Assembly (NCBI RefSeq): GCF_002252625.1
Contig: NZ_NQKW01000007.1
Span: 1-64,000, forward strand
Length of the DNA stretch: 64,000 bases
Direction: 5' to 3'
DNA from: Synechococcus sp. 1G10
GTDB taxonomy: Bacteria > Cyanobacteriota > Cyanobacteriia > PCC-6307 > Cyanobiaceae
The notes beneath the pieces are model-generated. The model was not told the origin of the DNA. It saw only the letters and a list, made by a program, of their open reading frames with translations, and did no database searches. Shown piece by piece: positions 19,050-28,139 of the stretch. Position 1 is the stretch's first letter, and each line of letters starts with the position of its first letter. Both the position numbers and the translations under genes were made by a program.

Positions 19050-20086
19050 GCAGCAGCTTCCAGCGCCGCCACATGGCAGGCCAGATCGGCCATGCGGCAG
19101 CTGTATCCCCATTCGTTGTCGTACCAGGCGAACACCTTGAGCTGGGTGCCGCCCGTCACCAGCGTGGAGAGGGCATCGACGATCGAACTGCGGCTGTCGT
19201 TGAGGTAATCGACCGACACCAGCGGCCGCTCCTCATAGCCCAGGATTCCCTGCAGCGCTCCGGCTGCAGCGGCGGCAAAGGCGCCGTTCACCTCCTCCGC
19301 GCTCACCGCGCGCTCCAGCTCGAACACCGCATCGGTGATCGAGGCATTGAGCAAGGGCACCCGCACGGCGTGGCCGTTGAGTTTGCCCTGCAGCTCCGGG
19401 AAGATCAGGCCGATCGCCTTGGCAGATCCAGTGGTGGTGGGGATCAGCGAACTGGTGGCGGAGCGAGCCCGGCGCAGGTCGGATTTGAAGCTGTCGATCA
19501 CCACCTGGGTATTGGTGATGTTGTGCAGAGTGGTGATCGAGCCGTGGCGGATTCCGAAGCTCTCGTGCACCACCTTCACCACCGGTGCCAGGCAGTTGGT
19601 GGTGCAGGAGGCGGCGGTGAGCAATCTGTGGCGGCTGGGTTCGTAGAGCTCGTGGTTGATGCCGAACACCACGTTCAGCGCTTCTTCCCCGGCGATCACC
19701 CCCTTCACCGGGCAGGCCACGATCACCCGCTTCAGGCCCAGTTTCGAAAAATAGGGCTCGAGGGTTTCGGGTGTTTTGAATTTGCCGCTGCACTCGAGCA
19801 CCAGGTCCACGCCGGCATCAAGCCAGGGCACGGCAGTGGGATCCTTGTGGCGGCTGTAACTCACGGTTTGACCCGCCACCCGAAAGCCATCCGCTTCGGC
19901 GTCGGCGTCGGCCTGCACCGCCTGGGGCCAGCGGCCGTGCACGGAGTCGAATTCGAGCAGGTGGGCGGCGGCGGTGGCATCACCGGCCGGGTCGTTGACA
20001 TGCACCAAGGCGATGCCGGGGCGGCCCCAGAGGGCGCGGAACACCAGGCGGCCGATGCGGCCGAAGCCGTTGATGCCGATCTTCAT
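19046..20086 (-). CDS. ArsJ-associated glyceraldehyde-3-phosphate dehydrogenase
   Basis: GAPDH (346 aa) with the NAD-binding start [17 protein letters not shown], the catalytic Cys in [10 protein letters not shown], and the [12 protein letters not shown] end. In ArsJ systems this paralogue uses arsenate in place of phosphate and makes 1-arseno-3-phosphoglycerate for export. The coupled arsJ and the ArsR-like operator upstream support that role over a glycolytic or Calvin-cycle one. Confidence 0.92.
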   Translation of the reverse strand: MKIGINGFGRIGRLVFRALWGRPGIALVHVNDPAGDATAAAHLLEFDSVHGRWPQAVQADADAEADGFRVAGQTVSYSRHKDPTAVPWLDAGVDLVLECSGKFKTPETLEPYFSKLGLKRVIVACPVKGVIAGEEALNVVFGINHELYEPSRHRLLTAASCTTNCLAPVVKVVHESFGIRHGSITTLHNITNTQVVIDSFKSDLRRARSATSSLIPTTTGSAKAIGLIFPELQGKLNGHAVRVPLLNASITDAVFELERAVSAEEVNGAFAAAAAGALQGILGYEERPLVSVDYLNDSRSSIVDALSTLVTGGTQLKVFAWYDNEWGYSCRMADLACHVAALEAAA

Positions 20087-20117
20087 CGTGCCAGGGGAGG
20101 AGCTCCCGGCAACTTAG

Positions 20118-20133
20118 ATCAAGTTGGGTTGAT
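20118..20133. promoter_or_regulatory. Candidate ArsR operator upstream of gap-arsJ
   Basis: Inverted repeat ATCAAG-N4-GTTGAT (one mismatch from perfect), 31 bp before the GAPDH start. The same 6-4-6 design with nearly identical half-sites (ATCAAC-N4-GTTGAT) lies just before arsR at 23758-23773. The pairing of sites is seen in the sequence; that ArsR binds them is inferred. Confidence 0.65.
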
Positions 20134-20173
20134 GGGATGAGTGTTGTGGGACACCCGCCCTTACGCCCATGCC

Positions 20174-20509
20174 TCAAGGATGAGACGTGATGGCCCAGAT
20201 GGTGAGCTGGCCCTTTTCAGGGCCGTAACACCAGAACACCCGGTAGGCGCCGGGTGTGTGGTTTTGGGCGTAGGCCTCAAAAACTTTGTCGTCTGGCCTC
20301 AGGGGATTGTTCAGAGAGGTGTATTCGTGGGTGTGCAGACCCGGACGCCTGGGTCCCTGGGTTCTGAGCTTGTTTATGCAGCCCTCAACCTGCTTGAAGA
20401 GGCCGAACGGTTTGGTCTTTCTGCCAAGAAGCACAGCTTGCTCTGCCGAGGCCTGAAGGGCTTTGAACTGCGATTCAGCTTCGGGGGTCCATTGGATCTC
20501 GAAGTTCAT
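20174..20509 (-). CDS. RelE/ParE-fold toxin-like protein
   Basis: 111 aa beginning MNFEIQWTPEAESQFKALQA, with a C-terminal strand pair YRVFWCYGPEKGQLTIWAI typical of RelE-superfamily mRNA interferases. The exact subfamily is not recognised. The ATG overlaps the upstream antitoxin stop by 4 bp (ATGA), the usual type II TA arrangement. Confidence 0.7.
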   Translation of the reverse strand: MNFEIQWTPEAESQFKALQASAEQAVLLGRKTKPFGLFKQVEGCINKLRTQGPRRPGLHTHEYTSLNNPLRPDDKVFEAYAQNHTPGAYRVFWCYGPEKGQLTIWAITSHP

Positions 20510-20823
20510 CCGGCATCTGTTTCGCCATCCTGAACCTCTTCGCCAGGGAAAGCCGTCGCTGCCAGCTCGCGCGCGGCATCAAGGTCGGGGCCGGTGGCGA
20601 ACTCTCCGGCAGCGACCTGTTGCAGGCCGCGCTGCACGGAGGCCAGGGCCTGGGCGTTGCGGTAGAGCCATGCCTCCTCTGCAGGGACATGGACGGTCTC
20701 GACGTGCTCGAGAACGAAGCTGGTGCCGCGTTCGACAACCCGATAGGAACGTCCTGCCAACTTGCGGCCCAGGTTGAGCCTCCCGGCCTGGTCAGCCTTG
20801 ACGATCCGCTCAACAGGGGCCAT
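20506..20823 (-). CDS. Putative antitoxin of the RelE-like pair
   Basis: 105 aa with an N-terminal AbrB-like strand (VKADQAGRLNLGRKLAG, like the swapped-hairpin DNA-binding domain of MazE/VapB proteins) and a helical acidic C-terminus. Coupled by ATGA to the toxin gene, which it presumably neutralises and co-represses. Confidence 0.65.
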   Translation of the reverse strand: MAPVERIVKADQAGRLNLGRKLAGRSYRVVERGTSFVLEHVETVHVPAEEAWLYRNAQALASVQRGLQQVAAGEFATGPDLDAARELAATAFPGEEVQDGETDAG

Positions 20824-20851
20824 GGATCTTGCCCAATATGGGGTGTCCCCA

Positions 20852-21690
20852 TTATGGCAACCTGCCCTGGTGGCTGCCAGTCGCCCACGGCCCCACCACC
20901 GTCTCCCCGGCGGCTTCCCGTCCCGCGAGCTCCAGGTTCAGATCCAGGAGGTTGCTGAGGATGTTGTCGCTGGCTTTCCAGCCGTAGGCCTTGAGCACCA
21001 GGACATCAAGTGCCTGATGGAGCTTGGCGAGCTGGCTGGCGGGTTCGTGGAAGTAGGCGCTATAGAGATCGGTGATGCCGCAGTTCCGCGCCAACATCAC
21101 CTCATTCCGGTAGTCGTTGAGGGTGGTCATTGCCTGGCGGATCTGATCCACCAGCTCAGGCGCGACGATCTGGGGGAAGGGGAAGGTTTCGAAGATCGAG
21201 TCATGGGTGTAGGCGATATCGCCCTTGAGGGTTCCTTTCTGCGCGTGCATCCAGGTGCGGTGAGCGGATGATGTCAACAGGGCCAGGATGTAGAAGTCGT
21301 CGCTTGCTACCACCTTGTTCTTGTTTCCACAGAGCCAGTTCGGCTGGCAAGGAAGACAGCCCACTTTGAGACTTAAGGCACCGCGAAGAAACAGCTCAAT
21401 GACTTCAATGCCTCCCGCATGGCCGGCCGCTTCTCTCCATACCTCCACCAGTTCACCCTCGTCACTTCTCGGCGATTTTCTACGCGCTGAGGTCTCACCA
21501 GGTCTTTCACTTGCTGAAAGGTCTCGCGGAAGGTTTCCGCCGCCTCCACCGCATCCGCCCAGCCCCAGGCCTGCAGCAGCCGGTTCACGTAGGTCTGCGC
21601 TTCGCTGGCCTCATCGCCCCGGATCGAGGCCACCCAGTCGGCGAAGGATTGCAAGGCCTGGGGTGTGTTCAACGGGGTGGGCGGCAGTAC
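20852..21690 (-). pseudogene. Remnant of an MmeI-like type IIG restriction-modification enzyme
   Basis: Pieces of one large protein are recognisable in different frames. The N-terminal part starts PLNTPQALQSFADWVASIRG. A late segment RVNWWRYGEKRPAMREALKS ends in a stop after FFAVP. Then, in a second frame, NKVVASDDFYILALLTSSAH runs to HDSIFETFPFPQ and the C-terminal tail. The intact class I SAM-dependent DNA methyltransferase/nuclease family has roughly 900 residues, so most of the middle, including the methylase motifs, is gone. A second copy of the 5' end lies at 22864-23122. Confidence 0.75.
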
Positions 21691-21800
21691 GGCCGATTGT
21701 GCTTCGGCCCCTGGAATTCTGCTGGGGTTGCTGGCGTCTGGGAGGGCGCCCCAGGGAAGTCCGGTGCCATGCTGCAGGGAAAGTCTGAATCGTGGAGGCG
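21541..21800. repeat. Direct repeat, copy 1 (5' end of the MmeI-like remnant)
   Basis: About 250 bp that recur in the same orientation at 22864-23122 with roughly 95% identity by eye. The unit starts inside the N-terminal coding part of the restriction-modification remnant and runs past it to the stretch before the flanking TA genes. Confidence 0.9.
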
Positions 21801-21938
21801 CAGTCGATTCCGCAACAATTCGCTGCCGCTCCCTCCAACCGAGCGACGGGCACTTACTGCCGCCCATGATTTCTCGCTCCTGGAGCTTGCGCGCGAGCAC
21901 AACCTTGTGTGGCCTGGGCGCTGTAGCCCAGACCTCCC

Positions 21939-22454
21939 TCAAGGCTCCTGGGTAGGTTCAGGGCTGGTCTCGCCGCAGCTTTGCAGTACGGCATGAATCA
22001 CTGCCGGAGCGATCCTGAAGTCACTGTCATGCAGTTGGGACAGCACCGCACGAGCTGACGGGATCAGATCGCGCTGGCGAGACATGCCGATGACTGCGGC
22101 CGTTCCTGCAATCGATAGCCCCAGGCCCTGGGCTACCGCCCGCCCTGAGCGCTCGTCGATCAGCAGCAGTGCCGGCCCCGGATGAGCAAGGGCCAAACGA
22201 ATGCTGGCCGCTTCTCCCTCATCGAGATCCGGCAGGTCAGGCCCGGCTGGGATGGGGCCAGCAATCTGCAGCCAGCCTGCCTCCAGCGCTGCTGTGATGC
22301 GCGCTTCTTCTGCGGGGAAGCCTCCGGTGATCACCTCATCGGCGACAACCGCTGGGATGAGGACCTCCCCAAACAGCTCCCTCAGCCAGCCGACCCCGTT
22401 CACGCGGGCCAGGCCGATCAGAGGGCTGGCGTCGCTGATGACGACTGCAGCCAT
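21939..22454 (-). CDS. PIN-domain toxin (DUF3368 type)
   Basis: 171-aa PIN-like nuclease. Acidic residues sit where the family has them: the Asp in VVISDASPLIGLARV, the Glu in DLDEGEAASIRLAL, and the Asp in ALLLIDERSGRAVAQ. It overlaps the upstream antitoxin by 37 bp. The pair sits between two direct repeats derived from a dead restriction-modification gene. Confidence 0.85.
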   Translation of the reverse strand: MAAVVISDASPLIGLARVNGVGWLRELFGEVLIPAVVADEVITGGFPAEEARITAALEAGWLQIAGPIPAGPDLPDLDEGEAASIRLALAHPGPALLLIDERSGRAVAQGLGLSIAGTAAVIGMSRQRDLIPSARAVLSQLHDSDFRIAPAVIHAVLQSCGETSPEPTQEP

Positions 22455-22780
22455 TGCTCCAGGGTGTCAAGGTCGGCGTTGGTTTCGGCTTCCGTCAGAC
22501 GGATCACCGGTATCCCCAGCCGCGAGAGATGGGAGATGAAGGCGGCGATGTCCATCTCTGCGACCCGGGCGGCGCGGGCCAGGGAGAGCTCACCATCGCG
22601 GAACAGGGCGGTGGCCAGCGCGGGCCGCACGCCCGGTGCCTGCAGCAGGCCGTTCTGATCGAGGCCCATCAACACCGCATCCGGATGGTCCCTGTTGAGC
22701 ACGACGACCATGCCCTGCTTCGACTGGCGCAGGGCCTCGGCCGGATTGTTCTTGAGGCCGCTGACGCTGACGGCATGCAT
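22418..22780 (-). CDS. UPF0175-type antitoxin with Phd-like N-terminus
   Basis: 120 aa. Residues 1-40 (HAVSVSGLKNNPAEALRQSK) look like a Phd/YefM DNA-binding domain, and the C-terminal half (DGELSLARAARVAEMDIAAF) is the UPF0175 helix-turn-helix that normally partners DUF3368 PIN toxins. It overlaps the toxin start by 37 bp. Confidence 0.82.
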   Translation of the reverse strand: MHAVSVSGLKNNPAEALRQSKQGMVVVLNRDHPDAVLMGLDQNGLLQAPGVRPALATALFRDGELSLARAARVAEMDIAAFISHLSRLGIPVIRLTEAETNADLDTLEQWLQSSSATPAL

Positions 22781-22863
22781 GGCCCATCCCTCCAGGGATG
22801 ATTAGATGGGATGATCCTAAGGGTTATTGTCACGAGTCACACCAGAACCCATAACGAGTGGCT

Positions 22864-23122
22864 GCCGCCTCCACTGCCGCCGCCCAGCCCCAGGCCTGCA
22901 GCAGCCGATTCACGTAGGCCTGCGCTTCGCTGGCCTCATCGCCCCGGATCGAGGCCACCCAGTCGGCGAAGGATTGCAAGGCCTGGGGTGTGTTCAACGG
23001 GGTGTGCGGCAGTACGGCCGATTGTGCTTCGGCCCCTGGAAGTCTGCTGGGGTTGCTGGCGCCTGGGAGGGCGCCCCATGGAGGTCCGGTGCCATGCTGC
23101 AGGCAAAGTCTGAGTCGTGGCG
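22864..23122. repeat. Direct repeat, copy 2 (5' end of the MmeI-like remnant)
   Basis: Second copy of the unit at 21541-21800. The antisense frame still reads TPLNTPQALQSFADWVAS but diverges after WGWAAAVEAAA and stops. The copy ends a few bases before the vapB start. Confidence 0.9.
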
Positions 23123-23131
23123 GCGCAGACC

Positions 23132-23383
23132 ATGAAAGTGACCGTCGATCTCTCGGATCATGAGATGCGGGAAATCCTGGAACTCACCGGCGAACGCAAG
23201 AAGGGCCTTGCCATCCGGCGCTTGCTGGAGCAGGCCCTCCAGCATCGACGCCGGGCCCAGATCGCTCAGCGCTTCCTCAGCGGCGAGTGGGGCGTGGAGC
23301 TGGAGAGCTACGAAGCCGATCAGGAGCGCGATCGCCAAGCCTCTGGATCGACTTCACCCGTGCCCGCAGTCAGGCTGCGCTGA
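23132..23383 (+). CDS. VapB-like antitoxin
   Basis: 83 aa starting MKVTVDLSDHEMREILELTG, a ribbon-helix-helix-like antitoxin of the kind that precedes PIN toxins. The true C-terminus probably lies near DQERDR: the last 15 residues (QASGSTSP and on) are read out of frame across a small deletion that removed the start of the toxin gene. Confidence 0.75.
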   Translation: MKVTVDLSDHEMREILELTGERKKGLAIRRLLEQALQHRRRAQIAQRFLSGEWGVELESYEADQERDRQASGSTSPVPAVRLR

Positions 23384-23721
23384 AGCAGTTCATCGCGCCT
23401 TTCGTGCTGGATCCGGGGGCCCACCTGGCCGAACCCGTGCGCTTTGAAGTGCTGCGCTCAGCCCGGACTGAGGAAGCAAGGTTGTTGGAGGCCCAGTTCG
23501 CCACCCTGCCCACGCTCCCTACCCCAGCGGATCTATGGCAGCACTCGACTGCCTTGGGCCAGGCCTGCCGCCAGGTCGGCCGCAGGGTGGGCAGCCTCGA
23601 TCTGCTGGTGGCCGCCGTGGCCCTGCACCACAACGCCGTGCTGGTGAGCTTCGACGCCGACTTCGAGGCCATCGCCTCGGTGAGCGAGCTGCGCCTTCAG
23701 CGCCTGAGGCGTCCTGCCTGA
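23338..23721 (+). pseudogene. VapC-like PIN toxin lacking its N-terminus
   Basis: The PIN core is well preserved: SLWIDF, the EPVRFEVLRSARTEEARLLE helix, LDLLVAAVALHHNAVLVSFD and DADFEAIA. Homology begins abruptly at 23338, where the family has a start codon plus the strand with the first catalytic Asp (as in VDSSLWIDF). Upstream text in this frame (RSGARSP) is antitoxin coding sequence in another frame. A deletion of roughly 15-25 bp therefore removed the start and one active-site Asp. A GTG at 23287 could still give a fusion protein. Confidence 0.7.
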
Positions 23722-23757
23722 CCCCAGGACCAACCGCTGATCCGCTGCCGCCAACCA

Positions 23758-23773
23758 ATCAACTAGCGTTGAT
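23758..23773. promoter_or_regulatory. Candidate ArsR operator upstream of arsR-acr3
   Basis: Perfect inverted repeat ATCAAC-TAGC-GTTGAT, 21 bp before the arsR start, where an autoregulating ArsR repressor would bind. It matches the site before gap-arsJ at 20118-20133. Confidence 0.72.
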
Positions 23774-23794
23774 GAATCAGGCAGGCCCGATCCG

Positions 23795-24115
23795 ATGAGC
23801 GTCGCCACCACATCCCTGCAAAGCGACCAGGCCCGAGCGCTGCTCAAGGCCCTCGCCGATCCGTTGCGGTTACAGGTGATCGAGGCCCTCGGCGGCGGCG
23901 AGCGTTGCGTCTGTGATCTCACCGCCGATCTCGGCCTGGCCCAGTCGAAGCTCTCCTTTCACCTCAAGGTGCTCAAGCAGGCCGGGCTGCTGGCCGACCG
24001 GCAGGAGGGCCGCTGGATCTACTACCGCCTGCGCCCCGAAGCCCTCGACGATCTGCGTGGTTGGCTTGCTGCCTTGAGTGCCGACTGCCGCAACTCCGCC
24101 AGCCCCTGCCCGTGA
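23795..24115 (+). CDS. arsR: ArsR-family arsenite-responsive repressor
   Basis: 106-aa winged-helix repressor. The metal-sensing motif ERCVCDL in the alpha-3 region gives the Cys-x-Cys pair, and there are extra cysteines near the C-terminus (DCRNSASPC), matching the thiolate ligation of As(III) in ArsR proteins. The recognition helix lies around LAQSKLSFHLKVLKQAGLL. It overlaps acr3 as GTGA. Confidence 0.9.
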   Translation: MSVATTSLQSDQARALLKALADPLRLQVIEALGGGERCVCDLTADLGLAQSKLSFHLKVLKQAGLLADRQEGRWIYYRLRPEALDDLRGWLAALSADCRNSASPCP

Positions 24116-25185
24116 GCGACGCGCCCCCCGAAGAACGCGCCGTGCTGGCCAGGCTGTCGGTGCTCGATCGGTTCCTGCCCCTGTGGATCCTGCTGGCGAT
24201 GGCGAGCGGACTGCTGCTGGGCCGCTTCTTCCCCGCCATCCAGGGCCTGCTTGATGCCGTGAGGATCGGCAACACCTCCCTGCCGATCGCCCTGGGTCTG
24301 CTGTTGATGATGTACCCGGTGCTGGCGAAGGTTCACTACGAGGAGCTGGGCCACACATTGCGGGATCGACGCCTGCTGCGGCTGTCGTTGCTGCTGGTCT
24401 GGGGTCTGGGCCCGGCGCTGATGTTCGCCCTGGCCTGGTTGTTCCTGCCCAGCCAACCGGAGTTCCGCACCGGGCTGATCCTGATCGGCCTGGCCCCCTG
24501 CATCGCCATGGTGCTGATCTGGATCGATCTGGCCCAGGGCGATCGGGAAGCGGCGGCCCTGCTGGTGGCGATCAACTCGATCGTGCAGGTGCTGGCCTAC
24601 GCGCTGCTGGGCGGGTTCTATCTGAAGATCCTCCCCGGCTGGCTGGGCCTGGCCACCCAGGATGTGGCCTTCTCCATGGCCGAGATCGCCCGGGCGGTGC
24701 TGGTGTTCCTGGGGCTGCCCCTGCTGGCGGGTTACCTCACTCGCCGGATCGGCCTGCGCCTCAAGGGCCCCCGCTGGTACGAGCAGCGCTTCATCCCCAC
24801 CATCGGCCCCTTCGCCCTCTACGGCCTGCTGTTCACGATCGTGGTGATGTTCGCCCTGCAGGGACAAGCCATCACATCCGATCCGCTCACCGTGGCCAGG
24901 GTGGCGGTGCCGTTGGTGCTCTACTTCGCGATCATGTGGGGAACCGCGTTTGTGGTGGGCCGCCGCAGCTGGCTCAGCTACCCGAAGACCGCCACCCTCG
25001 CCTTCACCGCCGCCGGCAACAACTTCGAGCTGGCCATCGCCGTGAGCATCAGCGTCTGGGGGGTCAGCTCGCGCCAGGCCCTGGCAGGGGTGATCGGCCC
25101 CCTGATCGAGGTGCCCGTGCTGGTGGCGCTGGTGTACGTGTCGCTTTGGCTCAGGCGGCGCCTCCTGGCCAGCCCCAGGACCTGA
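24112..25185 (+). CDS. acr3: Arsenite efflux transporter, ACR3 family
   Basis: 357-aa, ten-helix arsenite exporter (bile-acid/Na+ symporter superfamily). The family signature is visible in GLAPCIAMVLIWIDLAQGD, which includes the conserved Cys, and in FTAAGNNFELAIAV with the conserved Glu. The GTG at 24112 overlaps the arsR stop. It exports As(III), complementing the arsenate route of gap-arsJ. Confidence 0.92.
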   Translation: MSDAPPEERAVLARLSVLDRFLPLWILLAMASGLLLGRFFPAIQGLLDAVRIGNTSLPIALGLLLMMYPVLAKVHYEELGHTLRDRRLLRLSLLLVWGLGPALMFALAWLFLPSQPEFRTGLILIGLAPCIAMVLIWIDLAQGDREAAALLVAINSIVQVLAYALLGGFYLKILPGWLGLATQDVAFSMAEIARAVLVFLGLPLLAGYLTRRIGLRLKGPRWYEQRFIPTIGPFALYGLLFTIVVMFALQGQAITSDPLTVARVAVPLVLYFAIMWGTAFVVGRRSWLSYPKTATLAFTAAGNNFELAIAVSISVWGVSSRQALAGVIGPLIEVPVLVALVYVSLWLRRRLLASPRT

Positions 25186-25267
25186 ACAACATCAACACCT
25201 TGCAAGTGGCTGACACTCCATCGGATCCAGCCCGGCCATCCTGAAGGCACCCCAGCCTGTTGCCCCG

Positions 25268-28093
25268 GTGCTGCTTGCTGCCTCCCAGCCGATCTGGTCA
25301 CTGCCGCTGGAGCAGGTGTATCCAGGCCTGCGCAGCACCCCCGAGGGTCTCAGCCAGCCGGAAGCGGAGCAGCGGCTGGAGCGTTATGGCGCCAACCGGC
25401 TGCCGCCGCTGAAACGCCGGCCCCTGGTGCTGCGCTTCCTCGACCAGATGGTCCACTTCATGGCCCTGCTGCTCTGGATCGCCGGGATGCTGGCCTTCGT
25501 GGCCGGCACGCCGCAGCTGGGCTGGGCGATCTGGGCGGTGGTGCTGATCAACGGCATCTTCTCGTTCTGGCAGGAGTTCCAGGCGGAGCGCACCCTGGCC
25601 GCTCTCACCCGCGCCCTGCCCCGCCAGGTGCAGGTGTGGCGGGATGGAAATCTCGGCTTCCGCTCCGCCGAAGACCTGGTGGCCGGCGACCGGCTGCTGC
25701 TGGAGGAGGGCGATCGGGTGCCGGCCGACTGCCGCATCAGGGTGGGCCATGAGCTGCGCGTCGATCTTTCGGTGCTGACCGGTGAATCGGTGCCGGTGGC
25801 CCGTCAGGCCATCGACCTGCCCGCCGCTCAGGCCGAGCTGCGTCTGCCCACCGCTGAGAGGCCCAACCTGCTGCTGGCGGGCAGCACGATCGCCTCCGGC
25901 CGGGGCGAAGCGATCGTTTATGCCACCGGCTCCGAAACCGAATTCGGCCAGGTGGCCCGCCTCACGGCCGGCACCCACCGCAGCGCCAGCACCCTGGAGC
26001 AGCAGGTGGCCCGGATCGTGCACACGATCAGCACGATCGCGATCACGATGGGCCTGCTCGCCTTCGCCCTGAGCCTGGTCTTCGTGGGCATGACGCCCCT
26101 GGAGAGCCTGGTCTTCGCGATCGGGATCATCGTGGCCAACGTGCCCGAAGGCCTTCTGCCCACGGTCACCCTGGCGCTGGCCTTGAGCGTGCAGCGCATG
26201 GCCCGTCGCAAGGCGCTGGTGCGGCGTCTCTCGGCGGTGGAAACGCTGGGTTCGGTGAGCGTGATCTGCAGCGACAAGACCGGCACCCTCACCTGCAACC
26301 GCATGGCGGTGGAGGAAACCTGGCTACCGGTTCCCGGCGAGGACCTGCAGCGGCTGCTGCTGGAGGGGGCCGCCCTCTGCAGCAACGCCCGCCTCGATGC
26401 CGGGGGTGCCGTGGGCGATCCCACCGAAACGGCGATGCTGCAGGCAGCGCAGGCCGCCGGCCTCGATCCGGCGGAGCGGCAGCGCCTCCACCCGCGACTG
26501 CGCGAGATCCCCTTCGATTCATACCGGCGGCGCATGACGGTGCTGGTGAGTTGGAACGACCAGCCGTTGCCGATCGCCGGCGGGAGCAGCCTGGTGATCA
26601 CCAAGGGAGCGCCGCTGGAGGTGCTGGAGCGCTGTGAGGCCTGGCTCACGCCCAGCGGCAGCGAACCGCTCGATCAGGTCCGCCGCCGGCGGGTGGTGGC
26701 CGCCAACGACGACCTGGCCGCCAGGGGCTACCGGGTGATTGCCGTGGCCCTGAAAGCCGGGGAGGAAGGCCTGCACGCGGCGCCGGGGGACGTTCTGGAA
26801 TCGGGCCAGACCCTGCTCGGCCTGCTGGGCCTCTACGACCCGCCCCGACCGGAAGTGCCCGACGCCATCCGCCGCTGCCGCGACGCCGGCATCAGGGTGA
26901 CGATGGTGACCGGTGACTACGGACTGACGGCCCAGGCGATCGCTCTCCAGATCGGCCTGCTGGAGCCGAGCTCCGCCAATCGCCTGGCAACTGATGACCA
27001 TCACCAGGGTGGCAGTTCAGGCGCCGATCCGGTGCGGGTGATCGAGGGCTCCACCCTGGCCCAGATCAGCGACGTGCATCTGCGGCAGCTGCTCAAGTAC
27101 CGCCACAGGCTGGTGTTCGCCCGCATGGCTCCGGAGCAGAAGCTGCGGCTGGTGCAGGCCTACCAGGCCCTGGGCGAGGTGGTGGCCGTCACCGGCGATG
27201 GCGTCAACGACGCACCGGCCCTGCGTGTCGCCGACGTGGGCCTCGCCATGGGCATCAGCGGCACCGATGTGGCCCGCGAGGCCGCCGACATCGTGCTGCT
27301 CGACGACAACTTCGCCACGATCGTGGAGGCCGTGCGGTTTGGCCGCTCGGTGGTGGCCAACATCGGCAAGTTCATCACCTACATCCTGGCCTCGAACGTG
27401 CCGGAGGTCGTGCCGTTCCTGGCGATGGTGGTGCTGCGGATCCCGGCGGCCCTGACGGTGCTGCAGATCCTGGCTGTGGATCTCGGCACCGATCTGCTGC
27501 CGGCCCTGGGCCTGGGCTCCGAGGCCCCCGAGGCAGGGGTGATGCACCAGCCGCCACGCCCCCGCGACCTGCCCCTGCTCAACCGGCCCCTGATGGTGCG
27601 GGCTTACCTGGTGCTGGGGCTGGTGGAGGGTCTGATCTCGATGGCGGGCTATCTGCTGGTGTGGCACAACAACGGCGTCGACCTCGCCGCCCTGCAGCAG
27701 CTGGCCCCCGATCTGCTCCACCAGCGCGCCACGCCTGCAGTGCAGGCGATCCAGCACGAAGCCTCCACGGTGGCCTTCTGCCTGATCGTGGCCGGCCAGA
27801 TGGGGGCGCTGCTGGCCTGCCGCAGCGACCGGCGGCCCTTCTGGGAACTGCTGTCCATTCCCAACCCGCTGCTGTGGCTGGGTTGGTTGAGCGAACCAGT
27901 GGTGGCCGGCATCCTGGTGCTGGTGGCCCCCATGGCCGCCGTGTTCGAAATGGCCCGCTTTCCTCTGGGCTACCTCGGCCCGATCGCGCTGGCGCCGGTG
28001 GCGGTGCTGCTCGGGGACACCATCCACAAGCTGGTGATCCGTCAGCGAAGCCGAAGTCCACGTCCGTCAAAACTGGCAGCGGCGATTCGCTAG
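25268..28093 (+). CDS. Cation-transporting P-type ATPase (P2-like)
   Basis: 941-aa pump from a GTG start. Visible: actuator motif TGES (about residue 174), phosphorylation site CSDKTGTLTCN with Asp near 336, nucleotide-binding KGAP, and hinge TGDGVNDAPAL. The membrane motif NVPEGLLPTVTLAL and six C-terminal helices place it with Na+/K+ or Ca2+-type P2 ATPases and the related cyanobacterial PacL/PMA proteins rather than heavy-metal P1B pumps; there is no CPC and no N-terminal CxxC. The ion is not determined. It follows acr3 by 82 bp and may be cotranscribed. Confidence 0.9.
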   Translation: MLLAASQPIWSLPLEQVYPGLRSTPEGLSQPEAEQRLERYGANRLPPLKRRPLVLRFLDQMVHFMALLLWIAGMLAFVAGTPQLGWAIWAVVLINGIFSFWQEFQAERTLAALTRALPRQVQVWRDGNLGFRSAEDLVAGDRLLLEEGDRVPADCRIRVGHELRVDLSVLTGESVPVARQAIDLPAAQAELRLPTAERPNLLLAGSTIASGRGEAIVYATGSETEFGQVARLTAGTHRSASTLEQQVARIVHTISTIAITMGLLAFALSLVFVGMTPLESLVFAIGIIVANVPEGLLPTVTLALALSVQRMARRKALVRRLSAVETLGSVSVICSDKTGTLTCNRMAVEETWLPVPGEDLQRLLLEGAALCSNARLDAGGAVGDPTETAMLQAAQAAGLDPAERQRLHPRLREIPFDSYRRRMTVLVSWNDQPLPIAGGSSLVITKGAPLEVLERCEAWLTPSGSEPLDQVRRRRVVAANDDLAARGYRVIAVALKAGEEGLHAAPGDVLESGQTLLGLLGLYDPPRPEVPDAIRRCRDAGIRVTMVTGDYGLTAQAIALQIGLLEPSSANRLATDDHHQGGSSGADPVRVIEGSTLAQISDVHLRQLLKYRHRLVFARMAPEQKLRLVQAYQALGEVVAVTGDGVNDAPALRVADVGLAMGISGTDVAREAADIVLLDDNFATIVEAVRFGRSVVANIGKFITYILASNVPEVVPFLAMVVLRIPAALTVLQILAVDLGTDLLPALGLGSEAPEAGVMHQPPRPRDLPLLNRPLMVRAYLVLGLVEGLISMAGYLLVWHNNGVDLAALQQLAPDLLHQRATPAVQAIQHEASTVAFCLIVAGQMGALLACRSDRRPFWELLSIPNPLLWLGWLSEPVVAGILVLVAPMAAVFEMARFPLGYLGPIALAPVAVLLGDTIHKLVIRQRSRSPRPSKLAAAIR

Positions 28094-28139
28094 TGGTGAT
28101 GGCCAGGCGACAGGCTATGCCTTGGATGGATAACCCCCA

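Noticed and set aside
24022-24867. 281-codon minus-strand frame opposite arsR-acr3
   Set aside because: Gln/His-rich antisense text of the acr3 membrane helices.
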